From positions 2,316,459 to 2,379,345 of the forward strand of contig NZ_RDBP01000012.1 in the NCBI RefSeq assembly GCF_008042045.1: a DNA stretch of 62,887 bases. The letters run 5' to 3'. This DNA comes from Streptomyces sp. T39. GTDB lineage: Bacteria > Actinomycetota > Actinomycetes > Streptomycetales > Streptomycetaceae. The translations under genes and the position numbers were made by a program. The notes beneath the pieces are model-generated. The model made no database searches. It was given only the letters and a program-made list of their open reading frames with translations, and was not told the origin of the DNA. Positions 7,184 through 14,982 of the stretch are shown here, piece after piece (positions within the stretch are counted from its first letter, which is position 1; the number at the start of each line of letters is the position of its first letter).

Positions 7184-8308
7184 GTGGACGTGACGCCGAT
7201 CGCCGTAGCCGCCGCCGTCTGGGGCGCCGCCACCGGGCTGCTGGTGCCCCGGGCCGCGTACCGGCTGTCCGTCGAGCCGGAGGAGGAGTGGCGGGCGGTG
7301 TGCCCGCGGGGTCATGCGATCACCGGTCCGGCGGCGGGCTGGGTCGGCCTCGCGCGCTGCGCGCCCTGCGCGGCGGGCGCCCCCGCGACGACGGCCGACG
7401 CCCCGGGCTCCGGCCCGCACGCCGTGGCGGACGCCCGCCCGCCCGCTCCCGGCGGCGACCGGCCTGCCGCGGTCCCGGCGGCCGGCACCCCTGCCGCGTC
7501 TTCCGGGGCCCCCGGTACCGCGTCGGGTGCCCCCGGCCCGCCCGAGGTGTCCGACGCCCCCGCAACGGGCACCGCCACGGCCGCGGACGTCACGGCCCCG
7601 GCCACGGGCACCGCCGCCGACGCCTCGGCCACTGTCACCGACACCCTGGCCACCGACACCGACACCCTGGCCACCGACCCCCCGGCCACCCGGGCGCCCG
7701 CCGTCCCCGCGGCGGCCCCCGACGCCCCCGGCCCGCCCGGTGAGCCGGACGGCCGGCCCGTCCCGTACCGGGTCTCCGTCCCGGTGTCCGCGGTGACCGC
7801 CGTGGCGTGCCTGCTGCTGGCGTACGCGACCGGGCCGCGCCCGGAGCTCGCCGTGTGGCTGCTCGGCGCACCGTTCGCCGTGCTCCTCGCGCTCGTCGAC
7901 CGCAACGTCCACCGGCTGCCCGACGAGCTGACGCTGCCCCTCGCCGGTGCGTCGGCCGTCCTCCTGGGCGCGGCGGCGCTCTTGCCCGGCGACGGCGGCT
8001 CCTGGCCCACGGCGCTGCTCGGCGGGCTCGCCCTGGGCGGCGTCTACTTCCTCCTCTTCCTGATCAACCCGAACGGCATGGGGTTCGGGGACGTCAAACT
8101 CGCCCTGTCCCTGGGCGTGGTGCTGGGCTGGTACGGCTGGACCGTGCTGTTCGCGGGCGCGTTCGCCGGCTTCCTGCTGGGCTCGGTCTACGGGGTGGGG
8201 CTGATGCTGCTGCGCCGGGCCGACCGCCGGACGGCGATCCCCTTCGGCCCGTTCATGATCACGGGCGCCTTCCTGGGCCTGCTCCTCGGCGCCCTCGCGG
8301 CCGCCTGA
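7184..8308 (+). CDS. A24 family prepilin peptidase
   Basis: 374 residues from GTG 7184, seven bases after a -10 box. The catalytic domain is C-terminal (about residues 195-374) with at least six membrane segments. It contains the two aspartates of type IV prepilin peptidases: Asp239 in LVDRNVHRLPDE and Asp303 in the GxGD motif GMGFGDVKLALSLG. It would cleave class III signals such as GQTALEY in the Flp protein and GQTPLEY in the toxin. An N-terminal part with one membrane helix and several cysteines (CPRGH, CAPC) is separated from the catalytic part by an unusually long Ala/Pro/Thr linker of about 125 residues. Confidence 0.9.
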   Translation: MDVTPIAVAAAVWGAATGLLVPRAAYRLSVEPEEEWRAVCPRGHAITGPAAGWVGLARCAPCAAGAPATTADAPGSGPHAVADARPPAPGGDRPAAVPAAGTPAASSGAPGTASGAPGPPEVSDAPATGTATAADVTAPATGTAADASATVTDTLATDTDTLATDPPATRAPAVPAAAPDAPGPPGEPDGRPVPYRVSVPVSAVTAVACLLLAYATGPRPELAVWLLGAPFAVLLALVDRNVHRLPDELTLPLAGASAVLLGAAALLPGDGGSWPTALLGGLALGGVYFLLFLINPNGMGFGDVKLALSLGVVLGWYGWTVLFAGAFAGFLLGSVYGVGLMLLRRADRRTAIPFGPFMITGAFLGLLLGALAAA

Positions 8309-8341
8309 CCACGCGCCCCCGCCGCGGCCGGGACCGGGACC

Positions 8342-9520
8342 TCAGGCGTGCGGCCCCACCGTCACCTCGCCGACGACCAGCTCGGCCCGCCCCTCGAGCA
8401 CCTCGCCGACCCGCTCGGCCTGCGCGGCCAGCTCCTCGCGTGCCGCCGGGGACGCGAGCGCCGGGCCGACGGGCTCGACGGTCACGGTCACCCGCCTGCC
8501 GGAGCGGCGCTGGTGCCAGACGCCCGAGACGGTGCCGTCCACCAGCACCACCGGGTAGTTGCCCGCCTGGCCCCCGGCCAGGGCGCGGTCCCACGCGGCG
8601 CCGGGGAACAGACGCTCCCGCGGCTGCGCGGCAATCGTGTACGCGTCGAAGTAGGGCAGCAGCCGCACGCCCCGGGGCCCGGAGCCGGCGTCGAACGCGG
8701 TGTCGCCCGCGGCCACCCACGCCGGTCCGTCGTCGCACACCACCTCGGTGATGCGCCCGGCGGCCGCCTGCTCCGCGAACAGCCGTGCCGCCCAGCCCTT
8801 CGGCGCGGCCAGCCACCGGGCGAACCACTGGGGCGTCGACGGCCCGTACGCGCGCAGATAGCGGAGGACGACCTCCTCGAGCGCGGCCGGTCCCGGCAGG
8901 GGAGTGACGTCCGGGCTGGTGTAGGTGACCCGACGGCCGCGCACCGGGCCGAACGCGAGCACGCCCCGGTGGGCCGCCGTGTGGGTCGCCTGGCGCCAGC
9001 GGGGCCACTTGTCCTGGAACGCCTCCATCACCCGGTCGCCGGCCCAGCTGCCGGTGCGGGCCGTGATCGCGTCCGTGAGCTCGTCCACGGTCAGGGCCTG
9101 CCCGTCGCCGAGGGCGTCCCGGATCGCGGCGACCACCTCGTCGGTCTGCTCCGGGGTCATCCGCACGCCGTCGGGCATCACCGGGCCGCCGGCCGGGATC
9201 GCGGAGAGGGCCCCGGTCCACAGGGGCAGGTCGGCCGCGGGCAGCAGATGCACGGTGCCGCGCGGGCCGTAGGTCTTCACCAGGGTGCGCTCCTGCCAGA
9301 GCGCCGCCCGCACGTCCGCACGGGTCGCGCCCCCGCCGACCCGCAGCGCGACGGACAGCTCGGCGGCCGACATCACCTGGGCGTGTGCGCCGAGCATCGC
9401 GCCGGTCACGCCGGCGGGGGTGCCGCCGGGGGTCTCCAGGCCCTGCCGGGCGATCCGCCGGGCCCAGGCGGCCTGCCAGGTCACGGTGCCGGACGGGGGG
9501 CGTGCGTCACGGTTCGTCAT
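8342..9520 (-). CDS. Winged-helix AlkZ-like DNA glycosylase family protein
   Basis: 392 residues. It matches the HTH_42 family (winged helix DNA-binding domain proteins), whose studied members AlkZ and YcaQ are DNA glycosylases that remove bulky or cross-linked bases. Tandem winged helices are suggested by TWQAAWARRIARQGL, DVRAALWQERTLVKTYGPRGTVHLL and the region near residue 180. The catalytic motif of this family is QxQ; here the equivalent position appears to be His46-Ala-Gln48 (GAHAQVMSAAELS), an H-x-Q variant. The gene stands alone. A role in DNA repair or self-protection is inferred from the family. Confidence 0.75.
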   Translation of the reverse strand: MTNRDARPPSGTVTWQAAWARRIARQGLETPGGTPAGVTGAMLGAHAQVMSAAELSVALRVGGGATRADVRAALWQERTLVKTYGPRGTVHLLPAADLPLWTGALSAIPAGGPVMPDGVRMTPEQTDEVVAAIRDALGDGQALTVDELTDAITARTGSWAGDRVMEAFQDKWPRWRQATHTAAHRGVLAFGPVRGRRVTYTSPDVTPLPGPAALEEVVLRYLRAYGPSTPQWFARWLAAPKGWAARLFAEQAAAGRITEVVCDDGPAWVAAGDTAFDAGSGPRGVRLLPYFDAYTIAAQPRERLFPGAAWDRALAGGQAGNYPVVLVDGTVSGVWHQRRSGRRVTVTVEPVGPALASPAAREELAAQAERVGEVLEGRAELVVGEVTVGPHA

Positions 9521-10054
9521 ACGGGCGAGCGTAGAGACCCATGAGGACAGATCCTGTCCTCTGTACGGAGGCGACCCGGGCTGGCGCCGTACCGTCTCCG
9601 AGCGCCTGACGTCACGTCATGTGTTCGTCAATACGGCTCCCGTCCCGGCGGGTCACCCGTGGGGACTAACCCGTCCGGAAGGCCCGCGGGCCCGTCGCGC
9701 CCCCGTCGCGCCCCCCTCGGGGCCCGGCGGGACAAGGGCGACCGGCCCGTGGCGCACGGGCCGGGGCCGGCATTCCGGACCTCTGTGCGCCGTCGTGCGC
9801 CGTCCCCGCGAGAAACGGCGCGCGGTTGTGGCACGGCGTGGCACGCAACAACGCTCACGAAGGGTTATGGTGGAAACCCCCCCTCGGGCCGGTCCGTATC
9901 CCCCCCCACGGACCGGCCCGTTTTTTCTGCCCGCATCCGGCACGGGCCGCGGACGGGCTCCGCCCCACTCCGGCACGGCGCATCCGCCCGCCCCGCGTGC
10001 GGCGGGGCGCGCCCGGGCTCCGGGCCCGACCCGGCCGCTTCCCGCCCGGGGGGA
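9521..10054. other. Gene-free 534-bp region
   Basis: Between the divergent start of the glycosylase gene and the end of the aldo/keto reductase gene. It contains the C-rich-loop hairpin at 9858-9926. I see no convincing coding sequence; the open frames are Arg/Pro-rich shadows. Confidence 0.6.
9858..9926 (+). ncRNA. Candidate 6C-like small RNA with intrinsic terminator
   Basis: A 13-bp stem (9885-9897 with 9908-9920) encloses a loop of AT plus eight cytosines and is followed by six T, a strong intrinsic terminator on the plus strand. A weaker upstream stem, CGAaGGG (9858-9864) with CCCTCG (9881-9886), has a run of seven C (9877-9883) in its loop and 3' arm. No plus-strand gene precedes it, so it would terminate its own short RNA. 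The actinobacterial 6C RNA is defined by two stem-loops with six or more C in the loops; this resembles it, but I could not compare it with the covariance model. Confidence 0.45.
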
Positions 10055-11092
10055 TCAGCTCCGTCCGGCCCAGATGTTCGTGCCCTCGGTGTCGACGGCG
10101 AAGGTGTCGATCCGCTCCAGCTCGTCCTTCGTCAGCGCCGGCGCGGCCAGGGCCGCCACGTTCTCCTCCAGCTGCCGCACACTCGACGCGCCGATCAGCG
10201 CCGAGGTCATCCGCGGGTCGCGCAGCACCCAGGAGAGCGCCATCTGCGCGAGCGACTGGCCCCGCTCCCCCGCGATGTCGTTCAGCCCGTTCAGCCGGCG
10301 CACCACGTCGTCCGAGAGCAGGCCGGGGTCGAGGGACTTGCCCTGGGTGGCGCGCGAGCCCTCCGGGATGCCCTTGAGGTACTTGCCGGTGAGCAGACCC
10401 TGCGCCAGCGGGACGAAGGAGATGCAGCCCATCCCCGCGGCCTCCAGGGTGTCGAGCAGGCCGTCGTCCTCGATCCAGCGGTTGATCATCGAGTACGAGG
10501 GCTGGTGGATGAGCGCGGGGACGCCCATCTCCCTGAGCAGGCGGGCCGCCTCCGCGGTCTGCTCCGCCGTGTAGGAGGAGACGCCGACGTAGAGGGCCTT
10601 GCCCTGCTGCACGGCGGAGGCGAGGGCGCCCATCGTCTCCTCGAGCGGGGTGTCCTTGTCGAAGCGGTGGGAGTAGAAGATGTCGACGTGATCGAGGCCC
10701 GTCCGCCTCAGGCTGGCGTCCAGCGAGGACAGCAGGTACTTGCGCGAACCCCACTCCCCGTAGGGCCCGGGGTGCATCAGATAACCGGCCTTGGTCGAGA
10801 TGACCAGCTCGTCCCGGTACGGGGCGAAATCCTGAGCGAAGATCTTGCCGAAGTTCAGCTCGGCGGAGCCGGGCGGGGGGCCGTAGTTGTTCGCCAGGTC
10901 GAAGTGGGTCACGCCCAGGTCGAACGCGCGGCGCAGGATCGCGCGCTGGGAATCGAGCGAGCGGTCGTCGCCGAAGTTGTGCCACAGACCGAGCGAGATC
11001 GCGGGCAGCCGGAGCCCGGACCGGCCGCTGCGGCGGTACTCCATGGATGCGTAGCGGTCGTCCGCGGGCAGGTGGTGCAGGGAATCAGTCAC
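10055..11092 (-). CDS. Aldo/keto reductase, YghZ/L-glyceraldehyde-3-phosphate reductase type
   Basis: 345 residues from GTG 11092, with GGAGGGAAGC just upstream. It is a (beta/alpha)8 NADPH-dependent reductase. The tetrad is present: Asp and Tyr in THFDLANNYGPPPG, Lys in VISTKAGY, and His in YSHRFD. The NNYGPPPGSAE stretch is typical of the YghZ/Gpr subgroup that reduces L-glyceraldehyde 3-phosphate and methylglyoxal-type aldehydes. The long loop MHPGPYGEWGSRKYL also fits. It is divergent from uppS with a shared intergenic region of about 107 bp. Confidence 0.9.
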   Translation of the reverse strand: MTDSLHHLPADDRYASMEYRRSGRSGLRLPAISLGLWHNFGDDRSLDSQRAILRRAFDLGVTHFDLANNYGPPPGSAELNFGKIFAQDFAPYRDELVISTKAGYLMHPGPYGEWGSRKYLLSSLDASLRRTGLDHVDIFYSHRFDKDTPLEETMGALASAVQQGKALYVGVSSYTAEQTAEAARLLREMGVPALIHQPSYSMINRWIEDDGLLDTLEAAGMGCISFVPLAQGLLTGKYLKGIPEGSRATQGKSLDPGLLSDDVVRRLNGLNDIAGERGQSLAQMALSWVLRDPRMTSALIGASSVRQLEENVAALAAPALTKDELERIDTFAVDTEGTNIWAGRS

Positions 11093-11199
11093 GCTTCCCT
11101 CCCTATCACGGACTTGTGACACACCGGGTTGGGCCCGTGTGGCCCGGCCGCAGTACTGTTGCGCCTTCGGGGACAGCCGTATCGAGGGGTGTAACAACA

Positions 11200-11961
11200 G
11201 TGAACCTGCGCGACCTGGTGTACGGGCTCTACGCACGCCGGGTGGAGGGCCGCCTCGACCACGCCCAGGTGCCGAAGCACATCGGCGTCATCCTCGACGG
11301 CAACCGCCGGTGGGCCAAGGCGTCCGGCGGCACCGCCGCACAGGGGCACCAGGCGGGCGCGGACAAGATCTCCGAGCTGCTCGGCTGGTGTGCCGAGACG
11401 GACGTCGAGGTCGTCACCCTCTGGCTGCTGTCCACGGACAACTTCGACCGTCCGGAGGAGGAGCTCAAGCCGCTCCTCACCATCATCGAGAACACCGTCC
11501 GCAACCTGGCGGCGGACGGCCGCTGGCGGGTGCACCACGTCGGCACGCTCGACCTGCTGCCCGCCCACACCCAGTCCGTGCTGAAGGAGGCCGAGCAGGC
11601 CACCGACGGCATCGACGGAATACTGGTCAACGTCGCGGTCGGCTACGGCGGCCGCCAGGAGATCGCCGACGCGGTCCGCTCCCTGCTGCTGGAGCACGCG
11701 GCGAAGGGGACGAGCGTCGAGGAGCTCGCCGAGACCGTCGACGTCGAGCACATCTCCGAGCACCTCTACACCCGCGGCCAGCCGGACCCGGACCTCGTCA
11801 TCCGCACCAGCGGCGAGCAGCGGCTCTCCGGGTTCATGCTCTGGCAGAGCGCCCACTCCGAGTACTACTTCTGCGAAGTCTTCTGGCCGGCCTTCAGGAA
11901 GGTCGACTTCCTGCGCGCGCTGCGCGACTACGCCGCCCGCCACCGGCGCTACGGCTCCTGA
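11200..11961 (+). CDS. uppS: Isoprenyl transferase (undecaprenyl diphosphate synthase family)
   Basis: 253 residues from GTG 11200. It is a cis-prenyltransferase that condenses isopentenyl diphosphates onto an allylic primer for the lipid carrier of cell-wall synthesis. The family signature IGVILDGNRRWAK carries the catalytic Asp, and RTSGEQRLSGFMLWQSA near the C-terminus binds the diphosphate. Length matches bacterial family members. Streptomyces usually have two such genes, so the chain length made by this copy cannot be told from the sequence. A possible -10 TACTGT lies in the intergenic region with the aldo/keto reductase. Confidence 0.9.
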   Translation: MNLRDLVYGLYARRVEGRLDHAQVPKHIGVILDGNRRWAKASGGTAAQGHQAGADKISELLGWCAETDVEVVTLWLLSTDNFDRPEEELKPLLTIIENTVRNLAADGRWRVHHVGTLDLLPAHTQSVLKEAEQATDGIDGILVNVAVGYGGRQEIADAVRSLLLEHAAKGTSVEELAETVDVEHISEHLYTRGQPDPDLVIRTSGEQRLSGFMLWQSAHSEYYFCEVFWPAFRKVDFLRALRDYAARHRRYGS

Positions 11962-12378
11962 CGCACCCGGCCCCCGGGGACTCCCGCCGGCCGTCCTCCG
12001 CACGCCCGCGCACCCCTCGCGCGCGACGCCGCCGAAGCGCCGCCGTTCCTCCTGTCACCGCATGTTCACCCGGTGAGCCTCCGCGCTCCGGCATGGCCGA
12101 AGCCGTTCGAGGGAATACAGCCTCCAGGTCGACGTCCGATCCACGGACGTCGTATCTCAGTGAGCGGCCGACACCGCTCGCCCGGGAGGCCCTTTGCACA
12201 CGAAGGACTGCGGATCCGGCCCACGCGGCCAGGTCGCGGACCACGCGAAGGGCCGGCGTTCGGCCCGTGCATCGGGCCCGAACCCGGCCTGTCCTCCGCT
12301 CCGGCGGATGGACTCATGGTCCGCGGCGCCGTCGCACGGCGTCGCGCCCCGACCTCGTCCGAGGGGGTACGTCCTTCC
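11962..12378. other. 417-bp intergenic region with two inverted repeats
   Basis: No credible gene. A perfect 8-bp dyad, GACGTCCG and CGGACGTC separated by 5 bp, occupies 12131-12151. A longer imperfect hairpin lies at 12251-12288 (GGCCGGCGTTCGGCCC pairing with GGGCCCGAACCCGGCC). They lie 90-250 bp before the PhoH start and may be operator or leader structures of that gene. Confidence 0.45.
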
Positions 12379-12381
12379 GTG

Positions 12382-13701
12382 GTGAACAGCACTAAGCGCC
12401 GCATGCCCGACCGGCGCACCTACGTTCTCGACACCAGCGTCCTGCTGGCCGATCCGCACGCCATGAGCCGCTTCGACGAGCACGAGGTCGTGCTCCCGAT
12501 CGTGGTGATCACGGAGCTGGAGGCCAAACGACACCATCCGGAGCTGGGGTACTTCGCCCGGCAGGCGCTGCGCCTGCTGGACGACTTCCGCATCCGGTTC
12601 GGCCGACTCGACGCGCCCCTGCCGATCGGGGATCTCGGCGGCACCCTGCGCGTCGAGCTGAACCACTCCGATCCCGGCGTGCTCCCCGCCGGGTTCCGGC
12701 TGGGTGACAACGACTCACGGATCCTCGCCGTGGCGCGCAACCTCCAGGCAGAGGGGTACGACGTCACGGTCGTCTCCAAGGACCTGCCGCTGCGCATCAA
12801 GGCGTCGTCGGTGGGGCTGCTGGCCGAGGAGTACCGCGCGGAACTGGCGATCACCGACGCCGGCTGGACGGGGATGGCCGAGGTGGCGCTCTCCGCCGAG
12901 CAGGTGGACCTGCTCTACGGGGAGGAGACGCTGTACGTGCCCGAGGCGGCCGAGCTGCCCGTGCACACCGGTCTGGTGCTCCAGTCGGAGCGGGGCAAGG
13001 CGCTGGGGCGGGTGACGTCCGAGGGCAACGTGCGGCTGGTGCGGGGCGACCGGGAGGCGTTCGGGATCCACGGCCGCAGCGCCGAGCAGCGCATCGCGCT
13101 CGACCTCCTGCTCGACCACGAGGTGGGGATCGTCTCCCTCGGCGGCCGGGCCGGCACCGGCAAGTCGGCGCTGGCGCTGTGCGCGGGCCTGGAGGCGGTG
13201 CTGGAGCGCCGTCAGCACCAGAAGGTGATGGTCTTCCGGCCGCTGTACGCGGTGGGCGGCCAGGAGCTCGGCTATCTGCCGGGCACCGAGGCCGAGAAGA
13301 TGAGCCCCTGGGCGCAGGCGGTGTTCGACACCCTGTCGGCCGTCGCCGGCCGCGAGGTGATCGAGGAGGTGCTCGGGCGCGGCATGCTGGAGGTCCTGCC
13401 GCTCACCCACATCCGCGGCCGCTCGCTGCACGACGCCTTCGTCATCGTCGACGAGGCCCAGTCGCTGGAACGCAACGTGCTGCTGACCGTTCTGTCCCGG
13501 GTCGGGGCGAATTCCCGGGTCGTCCTCACCCATGACGTGGCACAGCGGGACAATCTGCGCGTCGGCCGGTACGACGGAGTCGTCGCGGTGGTCGAGAAAC
13601 TGAAGGGGCATCCGCTGTTCGCGCATGTCACGCTCACCCGCTCCGAGCGGTCGCAGATCGCGGCGCTGGTGACCGAAATGCTGGAGGACGGGCACATTTA
13701 G
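12382..13701 (+). CDS. PIN-domain PhoH family ATPase
   Basis: 439 residues from GTG 12382 (GTG 12379 is adjacent; GAGGGGG lies about 10 nt upstream). An N-terminal PIN domain (residues about 8-150) has the acidic residues expected of a Mg-dependent RNase: [24 protein letters not shown] and [12 protein letters not shown]. The C-terminal PhoH domain has Walker [13 protein letters not shown] and Walker [14 protein letters not shown], with [13 protein letters not shown] downstream. PIN-PhoH proteins act in RNA unwinding and cleavage; cellular targets in Streptomyces are not known. It stands alone and is followed by a strong hairpin. Confidence 0.92.
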   Translation: MNSTKRRMPDRRTYVLDTSVLLADPHAMSRFDEHEVVLPIVVITELEAKRHHPELGYFARQALRLLDDFRIRFGRLDAPLPIGDLGGTLRVELNHSDPGVLPAGFRLGDNDSRILAVARNLQAEGYDVTVVSKDLPLRIKASSVGLLAEEYRAELAITDAGWTGMAEVALSAEQVDLLYGEETLYVPEAAELPVHTGLVLQSERGKALGRVTSEGNVRLVRGDREAFGIHGRSAEQRIALDLLLDHEVGIVSLGGRAGTGKSALALCAGLEAVLERRQHQKVMVFRPLYAVGGQELGYLPGTEAEKMSPWAQAVFDTLSAVAGREVIEEVLGRGMLEVLPLTHIRGRSLHDAFVIVDEAQSLERNVLLTVLSRVGANSRVVLTHDVAQRDNLRVGRYDGVVAVVEKLKGHPLFAHVTLTRSERSQIAALVTEMLEDGHI

Positions 13702-13759
13702 CCGGACAAGTCCCCAGCTGGGAAGCGGGGACCGTTCCGGCAAACGGGACAGATGAGTT

Positions 13760-13801
13760 GACGCCGCCCGGCAGAGCGCAGAAGCGTAGCCGGGCGGCGT
13801 C
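13760..13801 (+). terminator. Hairpin terminator after the PhoH gene
   Basis: A perfect 13-bp stem GACGCCGCCCGGC (13760-13772) with its complement at 13789-13801 and a 16-nt loop. It has no U tract, as is common in Streptomyces. Confidence 0.8.
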
Positions 13802-14133
13802 GCGCTGCGTGCCCTTTCCGTCAAAACCCCTGCGGCAAACGGGGTGTGAGCTTTCCCACGCAGCGGATAATTGCCTTGCGGCATCGGCGTGGGGCAGAGT
13901 CTTGCTTCCGTCAGGCCCCGCATGCGGCACACCCGTACCGGAAACGGTGCACAGCAACAGACACAACTCAAGACTTGCCGTCGCATGCCGCCCGCGAGCA
14001 CAATGCGGCAACTCCCCAACGGAGTTGCCCACCGGGCCCGCGCCTCTTGTGACCCATGCAGTAGGAGGCCAGCGTCAGGGGCACGATTGCGTTCGCGAGG
14101 TCACCTGTGCGGGCGTTGCTGGAAGGAAACCGT
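13802..14133 (+). promoter_or_regulatory. Structured leader region of the lytic transglycosylase gene
   Basis: 332 bp without a gene. It holds a stem CCCACGC/GCGTGGG (13855-13861 with 13887-13893) and a perfect 9-bp stem GGCAACTCC/GGAGTTGCC (14007-14015 with 14021-14029). Genes for cell-wall lytic enzymes in Streptomyces often have a long leader with a c-di-AMP (ydaO) riboswitch. I searched for that motif by eye and did not find its conserved core, so the element here remains undefined. Confidence 0.35.
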
Positions 14134-14823
14134 GTGAGCCGGATCTCGGTCCGGGGATTCGCTGTCGCCTCGGCGACTGCGGTCACCACCGTCGGCGCCG
14201 TCGTCGGCGTCGCGTCGGGCAACACGCAGCCTGCGGGGGACAACCTCGAGGCAGCGGCAGCCGACACGACGCTCCTCGCGGACATCCCCCTGGGCGAGCA
14301 GGCCCAGGTGCAGGTCTCGTCCCTCTCGCAGCAGGCGGACGCCCAGGCAGCGGCCGCGGACGCGTCCGCGAAGAAGTCCGCGGAGGAGTCGGCACGCCTC
14401 CAGGCCGCCAAGACCGCGGAGGCCAAGAAGGCCGCGGCCGTCGAGAAGGCGGAGCGCGAGCGCGAGGAGAAGGAGCGGGCCAACCGCGACTCGATCCGCT
14501 CGGCGTCCAGCTTCTCGACCCAGGCCTCGTACACCGTCGCCGAGGTCAAGGCCATCGCGCGCCAGATGGTGCCCGCCGACCAGTTCCAGTGCTTCAGCAA
14601 CATCGTGAACCACGAGTCGACCTGGAACTACCGGGCCCAGAACCCGTCTTCGGGCGCCTACGGCCTCGTGCAGGCGCTGCCGGGCTCCAAGATGGCCTCG
14701 GCCGGCGCCGACTGGCAGACCAACCCGGCCACCCAGATCAAGTGGGGCCTCAACTACATGGACAGCCGTTACGGCAGCCCGTGCGGTGCCTGGTCCTTCT
14801 GGCAGGCCAACCACTGGTACTAG
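14134..14823 (+). CDS. Secreted lytic transglycosylase
   Basis: 229 residues from GTG 14134, preceded by GGAAGGAAA; GTG 14107 is less likely. A signal peptide (MSRISVRGFAVASATAVTTVGAVVG) leads to a mature protein with an Ala/Lys/Glu-rich coiled coil (about residues 60-125) and a C-terminal SLT-type domain. The catalytic Glu lies in VNHESTWNYRAQNPSSGAYG, followed by GLVQALPGSKMASAG and GSPCGAWSFWQANHWY. It should cleave peptidoglycan glycan strands with formation of anhydro-muramic ends, acting outside the cell in wall turnover. A long leader precedes it and a strong terminator follows. Confidence 0.9.
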   Translation: MSRISVRGFAVASATAVTTVGAVVGVASGNTQPAGDNLEAAAADTTLLADIPLGEQAQVQVSSLSQQADAQAAAADASAKKSAEESARLQAAKTAEAKKAAAVEKAEREREEKERANRDSIRSASSFSTQASYTVAEVKAIARQMVPADQFQCFSNIVNHESTWNYRAQNPSSGAYGLVQALPGSKMASAGADWQTNPATQIKWGLNYMDSRYGSPCGAWSFWQANHWY

Positions 14824-14854
14824 TACCGGTATCCGGTCACCGCTCAACGTTCCG

Positions 14855-14885
14855 GAGCCCCCCACCGTCCTACGGTGGGGGGCTC
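14855..14885 (+). terminator. Hairpin terminator after the transglycosylase gene
   Basis: A 14-bp stem GAGCCCCCCACCGT with its exact complement, loop CCT. No U tract. Confidence 0.85.
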
Positions 14886-14982
14886 GGTGCGTGTACCGTC
14901 GAGGGCCGGTTGTTCCCAGCGGGGGCGCCGCCCGCGCCCCAGGGGGCGCAGGGGGAGAGCGGTGGGGAAAAAGGGGAGCATC

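Noticed and set aside
13802..14133. ydaO (c-di-AMP) riboswitch before the lytic transglycosylase gene
   Set aside because: Expected from context, but I could not find the conserved core segments by eye; reported only as an undefined structured leader.
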